DNA of 64,000 nt from assembly GCF_900220975.1 (NCBI RefSeq), contig NZ_OBQD01000011.1:62001-126000 (forward strand). The letters run 5' to 3'. Below the pieces are notes generated by a model. The model saw only the letters and a list, made by a program, of their open reading frames with translations. It was not told the DNA's origin and searched no databases. Source of the DNA: Rhizobium subbaraonis (GTDB lineage Bacteria > Pseudomonadota > Alphaproteobacteria > Rhizobiales > Rhizobiaceae). Position numbers and translations under genes: made by a program. The first letter of the stretch is position 1. Each line of letters begins with the position of its first letter. Of this stretch, positions 56,033-64,000 are shown one piece after another.

Positions 56033-56935
56033 ATGGCTAGACGCGATTCGGCAACGGCATTCGCACATCTTGCGGAAACGCTCGCACTCGTTTCCCAAGG
56101 GCAGCCGGGTCATATTGTGGATACTCTGATTGCCGAGCGCGGCACCCGCATCGTCAATCATCCGCTATGGCCCGTCGCGCGCCCCTTGCTCTATACGGTT
56201 CTCAACTATCGCCGCGCGATCGAGTTTGCCGATACCGTGGCCAACATGCCAGGCTTCCAGGCCTTCGAGTTCCTGAGCAGCGCACTCGACCTGGATGTCG
56301 CGGTCTCCAAGGCCGAACGGATACCGGAAAAAGGCGGCTTCCTGCTTGTCAGCAATCACCCCACCGGCATTGCCGACGGGGTCGCTGTCTTCGACCTTCT
56401 GAAGCAGCGCCGTCCGGACATGATGTTCTTTGCCAACAGGGATGCCATTCGCGTCAATCCCCGCTTTGTCGAGATGATCATCCCGGTGGAATGGCGCGAG
56501 GAGCACAAGAGCAAACTCAAGACGCGCGAGACCCTGCAGATCACGAACCGGGCGATTGCCGAGGGGAAGGCGGCGGTCCTCTTTCCTTCGGGCAGGATCG
56601 CCTATTGGGCGGACGGGCGCCTCAACGAACGGCCATGGAAGATGTCGGCGGTATCGCTTGCGCGAAAATATGAGCTGCCGATCGTTCCCGTCCACATGAA
56701 GGCGCGCAATTCGGGCCTGTTCTACTGGCTGGCGAAATGGTCGACAGAACTGCGCGACATGACCGTCTTCCACGAGCTCCTCAACAAGAAGAGCAACCGC
56801 TTCGAGTTCACCGTCGGATCGATGATCCGGCCCGAGCAATTGGCGGGCGACCCTGCTGAGGTGACCAGGGCGCTGGAGCGTCATTGCGTCTTCGCACTTG
56901 CCGGCGACGCGGACGCGCAATTTTCGTTGCGTTGA
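56033..56935 (+). CDS. PlsC-like acyltransferase with HX5D motif
   Basis: 300-residue membrane-associated acyltransferase of the 1-acylglycerol-3-phosphate/lysophospholipid type. The active-site His109 and Asp115 in SNHPTGIADG are separated by five residues instead of the usual four (HX5D), a known variant in some rhizobial acyltransferases; FPSGRIAYWAD replaces the FPEGTRS motif and VPVHMKARN follows. Probable role in phospholipid or ornithine-lipid acylation. Divergent from xerC. Confidence 0.85.
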   Translation: MARRDSATAFAHLAETLALVSQGQPGHIVDTLIAERGTRIVNHPLWPVARPLLYTVLNYRRAIEFADTVANMPGFQAFEFLSSALDLDVAVSKAERIPEKGGFLLVSNHPTGIADGVAVFDLLKQRRPDMMFFANRDAIRVNPRFVEMIIPVEWREEHKSKLKTRETLQITNRAIAEGKAAVLFPSGRIAYWADGRLNERPWKMSAVSLARKYELPIVPVHMKARNSGLFYWLAKWSTELRDMTVFHELLNKKSNRFEFTVGSMIRPEQLAGDPAEVTRALERHCVFALAGDADAQFSLR

Positions 56936-56989
56936 TAGAGGCACGCATTTGCTCTTTTCTCCGGCATGCGGAATCGCTTAGGTGAAGCG

Positions 56990-58123
56990 ATGATGCTGCG
57001 CGCCATGCTTGCCGAAAACTACCGTTCGCTGCGGTCGATCCGGATGGACCTCGGCCAGGTGAACCTGTTCGTCGGCGAAAACGGCACGGGAAAATCGAAT
57101 CTCTACCGCTCGCTGCAACTCGTCCAGGCCGCGGCACGGGGCACGCTGGCGCAGGAAATTGCGGTGGAAGGCGGGATGGCGTCGGCGCTGTGGACGGGCC
57201 GGAGACGGCCGAACGAGCCGGTGCGCATCCGCCTGGAAGCCGAATTGCTGGACGAAGAACGCGCGATCACCTTCCGCTACCTGATCGAGGCAGGTCTGCG
57301 TCCGCCGGCTGCTGCCGGCTTCGCCTTCGAGCCGCAGATCAAGACGGAAGAGCTTTCGATCGAGACGGGCCGGCGGCCCGTCACCGTCCTCAAGCGCGCC
57401 GGCCCTGCGATCATGGTGCGTAACGAAGCCGGCCGAATGGAGGAGCATCCCGAACAGGTGTTGACGTCGGAAACGGCATTGTCGCTTCTCGGGGATGCCG
57501 GTCACTATCCGGAAATCGGAGCCTTCCGGCGGGCGGTGCTGCAATGGCGGTTCTTTCACGGGTTCCGCACGGACCGGGATTCGCCGCTGCGCCAGCCCTG
57601 CCTTGCCGTCACCGCCCCGATGCTGGAGGAAAGCGGGGCCAATCTTGCGGCGGTCTTCGCCACCCTGGCGCACATACGGCAGGACACGGTCGAGCTGGAC
57701 CGGGCGATCACCGAGGCCTTCGACGGCGCCAGGCTGTCGGTGCCGGATCCGGAAGAGTTCGCCTCGTTCGGGCTGGTGTTTCCCCAGTTTCCGCAGCGCC
57801 TGTTCCAGCCGCGCGAACTCTCCGACGGGCAGATCCGCTTTCTGGCGCTCGCCGGCGCGCTGCTCTCCTATCGCAGCCCGACGTTCGTCGCGCTGAACGA
57901 GCCCGAAGCCAGCCTGCATCCATCCATGCTGCCGCCGCTTGCAGCGATGATCGCAACCGCGGCACGTTCCAGTCAGATCTGGCTCGTCACGCATTCCGAG
58001 CTGCTGGCGCGCGAAGTGGAGCAACGTTGCGGCGTGCGTTCGAGGCGCGTCATCCGCAACGAGGGCGCCACCTGGATCGACGGCATGCGCCTGACGGGCG
58101 AGATTGCGGAGGACGACGCGTGA
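56990..58123 (+). CDS. Orphan RecF/SMC-like AAA ATPase (COG4637 type)
   Basis: 377-residue ATPase with Walker A GENGTGKS at residues 29-36, an ABC-like signature LSDGQIRFLALAGALL, a modified Walker B FVALNEPEASLHP (Asn where Asp is normal, before the catalytic Glu) and an H-loop WLVTHSELLA. Similar proteins are annotated as predicted ATPases near OLD and RecF families; a role in DNA repair or defence is possible but unproven. No nuclease partner is beside it. ATG at 56990 or 56993; the open frame starts at 56966. The end overlaps the open frame of priA but not its chosen start. Confidence 0.85.
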   Translation: MMLRAMLAENYRSLRSIRMDLGQVNLFVGENGTGKSNLYRSLQLVQAAARGTLAQEIAVEGGMASALWTGRRRPNEPVRIRLEAELLDEERAITFRYLIEAGLRPPAAAGFAFEPQIKTEELSIETGRRPVTVLKRAGPAIMVRNEAGRMEEHPEQVLTSETALSLLGDAGHYPEIGAFRRAVLQWRFFHGFRTDRDSPLRQPCLAVTAPMLEESGANLAAVFATLAHIRQDTVELDRAITEAFDGARLSVPDPEEFASFGLVFPQFPQRLFQPRELSDGQIRFLALAGALLSYRSPTFVALNEPEASLHPSMLPPLAAMIATAARSSQIWLVTHSELLAREVEQRCGVRSRRVIRNEGATWIDGMRLTGEIAEDDA

Positions 58124-58184
58124 GCGTGCTCGTTCGCAACTTCGAGCGTGTGGCCGCCTTTCCGCCCTGCGGAGAGCCTTTGTG

Positions 58185-60389
58185 ATGGCGCGCGTGACGG
58201 ACGATCTGTTCGGTGGGGCGCCGGCGCAGCGGACGGTCCCCGTGCTGGTTCCCATGCCGGCGCCGCGGCCCTATTCCTATGCGGTGCCGGAAGGCATGGC
58301 GGTCGAGCCCGGCTCCATCGTACAGGTGCCGCTCGGATCGCGTCTGGTGGCCGGGGTCGTCTGGGACCGGGAAAGCGACGACAAGGTCGATCCGAAGAAG
58401 CTGCGGCCCATCGAGAAGGTGTTTGATTGCCCGCCGCTGACGAAAGAGATGCGAGCTTTCGTGGACTGGGTGTCGGCCTATACGCTGACGCCGCCGGGGC
58501 TTGTGGCGCGGATGGCGCTGCGTGCACCCGCAGCTTTCGATCCGGAGCCGATGGTGGAGGGCTTGCGCTTCACCGGGGTGCGCCCGGAGCGGATCACGCC
58601 GGCGCGCGAACGTGTTCTGGCGCTGGCGGGGGAGGGTGTTGCGTGGACGCGCTCCGGACTTGCCCATGCGGCCGGAACGTCTTCCAGCGTGATCGACGGC
58701 CTGACGGCCCAGGGCAGCTTCGAGACTATCTTCCTGCCGCCGCCGCCGGTTGTGGCGCTTCCCGATCCGGACTATGCCGCTCCGCGGCTGGAGGGACCGC
58801 AGACGGGGGCGGCCGCCGATCTGGTGGCGCAGGTGCGCGCCGACAGCTTCGCCGTGGCACTGATCGACGGGATCACCGGCTCCGGCAAGACGGAAGTCTA
58901 CTTCGAGGCCATCGCCCAGAAGCTGCGGCAAGGACGGCAGGTGCTGATCCTGCTGCCCGAGATCGCGCTGACGGCAAGCTTCCTCGAGCGCTTCCAGGAC
59001 CGGTTCGGCGCCAAGCCGGCGGAATGGCATTCCGACCTCGCGCCGCGCATGCGCGAAAAGGTTTGGCGGCAGGTGGCGACGGGCGAAGTGCGCGTCGTCG
59101 CCGGCGCGCGCTCAGCCCTGTTCCTTCCCTTCGAGGACCTCGGGCTCATCATCGTCGACGAGGAACACGATCCGGCCTACAAGCAGGAAGACCGCGTCTT
59201 CTACAATGCGCGCGACATGGCCGTCGTGCGCGCCCGAATCGGCAACTTTCCCGTCGTGCTCGTCTCGGCCACGCCTTCGGTGGAGAGCCGGGTCAACGCC
59301 GACAACGGCCGCTACCAGGCGCTGCACCTGCCGACGCGTTTCGGCGAAGCGGCATTGCCCGATCTCCATCTCGTCGATCTGCGCCGCCATCCGCCGCAAA
59401 GGGGCGGCTTTCTCTCGCCTGTCATGCTGCGGGCGATCGGCAAGACGGTGGAGAAGGGCGAGCAGGCGCTGCTCTTCCTCAATCGTCGCGGCTACGCGCC
59501 GCTCACGCTGTGCCGCGTCTGCGGCCATCGGTTCCAGTGCCCGCAATGCTCGAGCTGGCTGGTCGAGCACCGTTTCCGCGGCCAGATTCAGTGCCATCAC
59601 TGCGGCTATGCGGAGCGCACGCCGGACGCCTGCCCGGAATGCGGGACGTTCGATCATCTGGCGGCCTGCGGCCCCGGCGTCGAGCGGATCGCAGAGGAAG
59701 TCGAAAGGCATTTCCCGGATGCGCGCACGATCGTCCTTTCCTCGGACTTGATGGGGGTTAAGCGGCTGCGGCTGGAGCTGGAGGCGATCGCCAGGGGCGA
59801 GGCCGACATCGTCATCGGCACCCAGCTCGTCGCCAAGGGGCACAACTTTCCGCTCATGACGCTGGTCGGGATCGTGGATGCCGACCTTGGCCTTTCGAAT
59901 GGCGACCCGAGGGCGGCCGAGCGGACATTCCAGCTCCTTTCGCAGGTGACCGGCCGTGCCGGGCGAACCGGGCTCAAGAGCCATGGGCTGATCCAGACCT
60001 ACCAGCCGCTGCATCCCGTCATGCAGGCCATCGTCTCGGGCGATGCGCGGGACTTTTACGAGCGCGAGATCGGGGAGCGGGAGAAGGCGCTGCTGCCGCC
60101 GTTCGGCCGGCTGGCCTCGGTGATCGTTTCCGCCGACAGCAGGGTGGAAGCCGAAACCCATGCGCGCGGATTGCGGCAGGCCGCGCCCGGCGTGTCGGGA
60201 ATAGCCATCCTCGGTCCGGCGGAGGCGCCGCTGGCGCTGATTCGCGGGCGACACCGGTTTCGCCTGCTGGTCCACGGACAACGCTCGAGCGACATGCAGG
60301 CCTATCTGCGTGCCATGATAGCCAATGGGCCGAAAGAAAGAGGCTCCATCCTGGTGCAGGTCGACATCGATCCGCAGAGCTTTCTCTGA
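58185..60389 (+). CDS. priA: Primosomal protein N' (replication restart helicase PriA)
   Basis: 734-residue superfamily 2 helicase that reloads the replisome at broken forks. The N-terminal 3'-DNA-binding domain precedes Walker A GITGSGKTE and DEEHDPAY; the zinc ligands run CRVCGHRFQCPQC then CHHCGYAERTPDACPECG, and LVAKGHNFP and QVTGRAGRTG are helicase motifs. The start at 58185 (MARVTDDLF) follows GGAG by 10 nt; the open frame back to 58104 lies in the ATPase gene and was rejected. Confidence 0.95.
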   Translation: MARVTDDLFGGAPAQRTVPVLVPMPAPRPYSYAVPEGMAVEPGSIVQVPLGSRLVAGVVWDRESDDKVDPKKLRPIEKVFDCPPLTKEMRAFVDWVSAYTLTPPGLVARMALRAPAAFDPEPMVEGLRFTGVRPERITPARERVLALAGEGVAWTRSGLAHAAGTSSSVIDGLTAQGSFETIFLPPPPVVALPDPDYAAPRLEGPQTGAAADLVAQVRADSFAVALIDGITGSGKTEVYFEAIAQKLRQGRQVLILLPEIALTASFLERFQDRFGAKPAEWHSDLAPRMREKVWRQVATGEVRVVAGARSALFLPFEDLGLIIVDEEHDPAYKQEDRVFYNARDMAVVRARIGNFPVVLVSATPSVESRVNADNGRYQALHLPTRFGEAALPDLHLVDLRRHPPQRGGFLSPVMLRAIGKTVEKGEQALLFLNRRGYAPLTLCRVCGHRFQCPQCSSWLVEHRFRGQIQCHHCGYAERTPDACPECGTFDHLAACGPGVERIAEEVERHFPDARTIVLSSDLMGVKRLRLELEAIARGEADIVIGTQLVAKGHNFPLMTLVGIVDADLGLSNGDPRAAERTFQLLSQVTGRAGRTGLKSHGLIQTYQPLHPVMQAIVSGDARDFYEREIGEREKALLPPFGRLASVIVSADSRVEAETHARGLRQAAPGVSGIAILGPAEAPLALIRGRHRFRLLVHGQRSSDMQAYLRAMIANGPKERGSILVQVDIDPQSFL

Positions 60390-60593
60390 CGGCGCGCACG
60401 TGGCGGGGCACTTTGTCGCACTTGGTGACCGGGTCGACCCTGCCGGCGAGAGACCGGCAGCGCTGCATTGCACCAGTTCGCTTTCCGGAAGCGATCGTGC
60501 AATCGCAGTGCAAAATGAACCGGGGCGGATTCCTTGCCGCCTGTGATTGTGCCATAAGGCGGGGCAATTCAGGGCTTGCGGCGGAGCGCGTTG

Positions 60594-60977
60594 ATGGAAT
60601 TCTACATTCCGACCGAGACAGGGGAATTTCTCGCCTTCAGCGGCGCAGTCGCTGCGCTCCTGCTTGGTCTCGTCGGGCTCTTTGCGCCCCGCCTTGCGCT
60701 GAAATTCAACGGTCTGCAACTGCGCGACGCCAGCACGGAAGGCTGCGCTGCGGCCCGTTCGCTCGGCGGTTTTCACGCGGGACTGGCGCTCTGTGCGATC
60801 ATGGTCGCACAGGACTGGACCTATCTGGCCGTCGGCTCGGCCTTCTCGCTCGCCGCGTTCGGACGCATCCTGTCCATGATGTCGGACGCCTCGTTCGGCT
60901 GGAAGGGGCTCGTGCTGCTGGTCGTGCAGATGCTTCTGGCGATGCTGCCGCTCGCGCATGTGTTCGGTTTCGTTTGA
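60594..60977 (+). CDS. Small membrane protein, unknown function
   Basis: 127 residues with four predicted helices (about residues 12-32, 54-72, 75-92 and 105-125). It looks like the DUF4345-type small membrane proteins but no motif is decisive. GCGGAG at 60581-60586 supports the ATG at 60594. It sits in the 0.8-kb space between priA and atpH. Confidence 0.7.
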   Translation: MEFYIPTETGEFLAFSGAVAALLLGLVGLFAPRLALKFNGLQLRDASTEGCAAARSLGGFHAGLALCAIMVAQDWTYLAVGSAFSLAAFGRILSMMSDASFGWKGLVLLVVQMLLAMLPLAHVFGFV

Positions 60978-61022
60978 CGTTGCCTTTCTTCGTTCGGAAG
61001 CCGAATCCGAAAGGCCGGTTCC

Positions 61023-61037
61023 AATTTTGACAAAATT
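61023..61037. promoter_or_regulatory. 15-bp palindrome upstream of atpH
   Basis: AATTTTG (61023-61029), a central A, and CAAAATT (61031-61037) form a perfect inverted repeat containing TTGACA (61027-61032), a -35-like element, about 200 bp upstream of atpH. No good -10 follows at 17-18 bp, so promoter activity is uncertain. Confidence 0.3.
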
Positions 61038-61240
61038 CGGGAGAAGGCTGCTCCACTTATCACGGATTCCTGTGTCTGCCCGTGTTGCGAGTCCGAAGTT
61101 CCTATGCTAGACGAACCGCGAATTTCAGAAAGAGCGGGCGTTCTGCCTGGCGAGGACTGAAAATAATCGCAACGAATTCAGGGTGTTGAGTTTACGGGAT
61201 TCCCGCAAGCTATTGCTCTGGATGAAAATAAGAGAAGCTT

Positions 61241-61807
61241 GTGCCCGTGGCAGACACATCCCAGCTTATTTCCGGTGTTGCAGAAAGGTACGCGTCTTCG
61301 CTTTTCGAGCTTGCGCTCGAAGCTGGCAGCGTCGACGCGGTGGGTGCCGACCTTGGTCGCTTCCAGGTGATGATCGACGGCAGCGAAGATCTGAAGCGCC
61401 TGATCCTGAGCCCGGTATTCTCCGCCGAAGACCAGGCGAAGGCGGTTGCTGCCATCGTCGAGAAGGCAGGTTTCTCCCCTCTCGTTGCAAACTTCCTCAA
61501 GGTTGTGGCCTCGAACCGCCGGCTATTCGCCGTGCCGGGCATGGTCAAGGCCTATCGCGTGATCGCCGCCCGTCACCGTGGCGAGATCACTGCGGAAGTC
61601 ACCTCCGCGCATGCGTTGACTGCAGCGCAGGAGACCGAATTGAAGGCGGCGCTCAAGGGCGTCACCGGCAAAGACGTGGCGATCGCCGTCACTGTCGACC
61701 CGTCCATTCTCGGTGGTCTGATCGTCAAGGTCGGGTCCCGCCAGATCGACACTTCGCTTCGCACCAAACTCTCTACCCTTAAGCTTGCACTGAAAGAGGT
61801 CGGCTGA
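61241..61807 (+). CDS. atpH: ATP synthase F1 delta subunit
   Basis: 188-residue OSCP/delta protein of the stator stalk linking F1 to Fo. [14 protein letters not shown] at the start, [12 protein letters not shown] in the middle and the closing [20 protein letters not shown] are typical. It starts with GTG at 61241 (a second in-frame GTG lies two codons on), with AAGAGAAG upstream. Its TGA overlaps the atpA ATG by one base. Confidence 0.95.
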   Translation: MPVADTSQLISGVAERYASSLFELALEAGSVDAVGADLGRFQVMIDGSEDLKRLILSPVFSAEDQAKAVAAIVEKAGFSPLVANFLKVVASNRRLFAVPGMVKAYRVIAARHRGEITAEVTSAHALTAAQETELKAALKGVTGKDVAIAVTVDPSILGGLIVKVGSRQIDTSLRTKLSTLKLALKEVG

Positions 61808-63336
61808 TGGATATCCGCGCCGCGGAAATTTCCGCAATTCTCAAAGATCAGATCAAAAATTTCGGCAAAGAGGCGGAAGTCTCGGAAGTCGGCCAGGTGC
61901 TCTCCGTCGGTGACGGTATCGCCCGTGTTTACGGCCTCGACAACGTTCAGGCCGGCGAAATGGTGGAGTTCCCCGGTGGTATCCGCGGCATGGCGCTGAA
62001 CCTGGAAAGCGACAACGTCGGTGTCGTTATCTTCGGTTCAGACCGTGACATCAAGGAAGGCGACATCGTCAAGCGGACCGGCGCCATCGTCGACGTCCCG
62101 GTCGGTCCGGAACTGCTCGGCCGCGTTGTTGACGCGCTCGGCAACCCGATCGACGGCAAGGGCCCGATCAATGCCAAGCAGCGCGCCCGCGTTGACGTCA
62201 AGGCTCCGGGCATCATCCCGCGCAAGTCGGTGCACGAGCCGATGTCGACCGGCCTCAAGGCCATCGACGCGCTGATCCCGGTCGGCCGCGGCCAGCGAGA
62301 GCTCGTCATCGGCGACCGCCAGACCGGCAAGACCGCCATCATCCTGGATGCGATCCTGAACCAGAAGGCGATCCACGACAGCGGCCCGGACAGCGAGAAG
62401 CTGTACTGCGTCTACGTCGCTATCGGCCAGAAGCGTTCGACCGTCGCCCAGTTCGTGAAGGTTCTCGAAGAGCGCGGCGCTCTCCAGTACTCGATCATCG
62501 TTGCTGCAACCGCCTCCGACCCGGCGCCGATGCAGTACCTCGCACCGTTCGCGGGTTGCGCAATGGGCGAATACTTCCGTGACAACGGCAAGCACGCCCT
62601 GATCGGCTACGACGACCTTTCCAAGCAGGCCGTTGCCTACCGCCAGATGTCGCTGCTGCTGCGCCGTCCGCCGGGCCGCGAAGCCTATCCGGGCGACGTC
62701 TTCTACCTGCACTCCCGCCTGCTTGAGCGCGCTGCAAAGCTCAACGACGAGATGGGCGCTGGCTCGCTGACGGCTCTGCCGGTCATCGAAACCCAGGGTA
62801 ACGACGTTTCGGCGTTTATCCCGACCAACGTGATCTCGATCACCGATGGCCAGATCTTCCTTGAAACGGACCTGTTCTACCAGGGTATCCGTCCGGCCGT
62901 TAACGTCGGTCTGTCGGTTTCCCGCGTGGGCTCTTCCGCTCAGATCAAGGCGATGAAGCAGGTCGCCGGCTCGATCAAGGGCGAGCTTGCCCAGTATCGC
63001 GAAATGGCAGCCTTCGCCCAGTTCGGCTCGGACCTCGACGCCGCGACGCAGCGCCTGCTGAACCGCGGTGCACGCCTGACCGAACTCCTGAAGCAGCCGC
63101 AGTTCTCGCCGCTGAAGACGGAAGAGCAGGTTGCGGTGATCTTCGCCGGCGTCAACGGGTACCTCGACAAGCTGCCGGTCAACAAGGTCGGCAAGTTCGA
63201 GCAGGGCCTGCTTTCGTACATGCGCACGGAAGGCAAGGGCATTCTCGATGCCATCCGCACGGAGAAGGCAATCAGCGACGACACCAAGGGTAAGCTGAAG
63301 GCTGCTCTTGACGCCTTCGCTAAATCCTTCGCCTGA
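61807..63336 (+). CDS. atpA: ATP synthase F1 alpha subunit
   Basis: 509-residue nucleotide-binding subunit. Walker [11 protein letters not shown] is at about residues 169-178, and [18 protein letters not shown] is the alpha/beta signature containing the arginine finger region. It is 1 bp overlapped with atpH (TGATG) and 28 bp before atpG. Confidence 0.98.
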   Translation: MDIRAAEISAILKDQIKNFGKEAEVSEVGQVLSVGDGIARVYGLDNVQAGEMVEFPGGIRGMALNLESDNVGVVIFGSDRDIKEGDIVKRTGAIVDVPVGPELLGRVVDALGNPIDGKGPINAKQRARVDVKAPGIIPRKSVHEPMSTGLKAIDALIPVGRGQRELVIGDRQTGKTAIILDAILNQKAIHDSGPDSEKLYCVYVAIGQKRSTVAQFVKVLEERGALQYSIIVAATASDPAPMQYLAPFAGCAMGEYFRDNGKHALIGYDDLSKQAVAYRQMSLLLRRPPGREAYPGDVFYLHSRLLERAAKLNDEMGAGSLTALPVIETQGNDVSAFIPTNVISITDGQIFLETDLFYQGIRPAVNVGLSVSRVGSSAQIKAMKQVAGSIKGELAQYREMAAFAQFGSDLDAATQRLLNRGARLTELLKQPQFSPLKTEEQVAVIFAGVNGYLDKLPVNKVGKFEQGLLSYMRTEGKGILDAIRTEKAISDDTKGKLKAALDAFAKSFA

Positions 63337-63364
63337 ACGGGTTCCAGTCTAGGACGGATAACGG

Positions 63365-64000
63365 ATGCCTTCACTTAAGGATCTGAAGAACCGGATCGCC
63401 TCCGTCAAGGCGACGCAGAAGATAACCAAGGCGATGAAAATGGTCGCCGCGGCGAAGCTTCGGCGTGCGCAGGAGGCGGCCGAGGCCGCCAGGCCCTATT
63501 CGCAGCGCATGGGCGCGGTGCTGGCCAATATCGCCCAGGCGGTAGGCCAGGACGACAGCGCGCCGCGGCTGATGGCGGGCACCGGCAAGGACGACGTGCA
63601 CCTGCTCGTCGTCTGCACGGCCGAGCGCGGTCTCTGCGGCGGTTTCAACTCGCAGATCGCCCGCCTTGCCCGCGACCACACGCGCAAGCTCTTGGCCAAC
63701 GGCAAGACGGTGAAGATCATCTGCGTCGGCAAGAAGGGCTTCGATATCCTTCGTCGCGAGTACGCTTCGCTGATCATCGATCGCGTCGATCTGCGGGAAG
63801 TCAAGAAGGTCGGCTTTGCCAATGCTGACGAGATCGGCCGCAAAGTGATCGCGCTGTTCGACAAGGGCGAGTTCGACGTCTGCACGCTGTTCTATTCCGA
63901 GTTCAAGTCGGTCATCGCGCAGATCCCGACTGCCCAGCAGCTCATCCCGGCGTCTGCCGGAGAGCCGGTCGAGCAGTCCGATGCGATCTACGACTATGAG
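63365..64000 (+). CDS. atpG: ATP synthase F1 gamma subunit (partial)
   Basis: The first 212 codons of the rotor gamma subunit; the gene runs off the window. [36 protein letters not shown] is the canonical N-terminal coiled-coil start (shown here as its first residues [15 protein letters not shown]), and [13 protein letters not shown] is the conserved surface motif. atpD and atpC would follow outside the window. Confidence 0.97.
   Translation, partial: MPSLKDLKNRIASVKATQKITKAMKMVAAAKLRRAQEAAEAARPYSQRMGAVLANIAQAVGQDDSAPRLMAGTGKDDVHLLVVCTAERGLCGGFNSQIARLARDHTRKLLANGKTVKIICVGKKGFDILRREYASLIIDRVDLREVKKVGFANADEIGRKVIALFDKGEFDVCTLFYSEFKSVIAQIPTAQQLIPASAGEPVEQSDAIYDYE

Noticed and set aside
56990-58123. 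Complete anti-phage defence system
   Set aside because: The ATPase has no partner nuclease or effector and sits among core genes (acyltransferase, priA), so a defence system cannot be claimed.

Overview
The window reads as ordinary core chromosome of an alphaproteobacterium of the order Hyphomicrobiales, most likely family Rhizobiaceae (Sinorhizobium/Ensifer, Rhizobium, Shinella or Agrobacterium relatives). This rests on GC-rich coding sequence, an RpoH2-type sigma factor, an Omp19-type lipoprotein, a coxMNOP-type oxidase operon, the order mdh-sucCD-sucAB-lpdA, and an atpHAG run starting downstream of priA. The genus cannot be fixed from the sequence alone. I found no tRNA, rRNA, insertion sequence, prophage or CRISPR array.

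Layout. 1-8.9 kb: end of typA, a GNAT acetyltransferase, a secreted cytochrome c followed by a five-gene heme-copper oxidase operon (subunits II, I, III, III, IV), inorganic pyrophosphatase ppa, DUF167 and YggT genes, and an MFS exporter. 8.9-18.6 kb: a glutamine amidotransferase, then a minus-strand haem cluster (hemC, hemD, a mitofilin/Mic60-like protein, hemY, a TerB protein) divergent from tsaD-gpsA-YciI-EVE-METTL20-like methyltransferase. 18.6-25.3 kb: a Suv3-like RNA helicase with a disordered tail, an S4 RNA-binding protein, ferredoxin fdxA, the transcription regulator carD and the sigma factor rpoH2. 25.4-29.1 kb: a large MscS-type channel and an M48 metalloprotease lipoprotein. 29.4-33.7 kb: a thiamine/TPP ABC importer (thiB-thiP-thiQ) under a TPP riboswitch, with thiamine pyrophosphokinase divergent. 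33.7-36.3 kb: an ABC-F ATPase and an unrecognised secreted Asn/Arg/Tyr-rich protein.

36.6-53.7 kb is a TCA-cycle block: sdhCDAB, then omp19 and zapE, then mdh-sucC-sucD-sucA-sucB, a MAPEG protein, a LysE exporter, an unknown secreted protein, a short-chain dehydrogenase and lpdA. Together these encode succinate dehydrogenase (complex II), malate dehydrogenase, succinyl-CoA synthetase and the whole 2-oxoglutarate dehydrogenase complex. 53.7-61 kb: a TraB/GumN protein and xerC (minus), then a PlsC-like acyltransferase, an orphan RecF/SMC-like ATPase, priA and a small membrane protein. 61.2-64 kb: atpH, atpA and the start of atpG of ATP synthase F1.

No clearly new multi-gene system was found. 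The items most worth a second look are regulatory DNA and a few uncharacterised proteins: an exact TTAA-N7-TTAA (CtrA-type) site at 267-281 and near matches before mdh and between xerC and the acyltransferase gene; phased GTTAAC sites before sdhC; a 16-bp palindrome before mdh; the haem/Mic60 cluster; the orphan ATPase next to priA; and the secreted protein at 35.6-36.3 kb. Start sites were chosen from ribosome-binding sites and family length; where doubtful this is stated.
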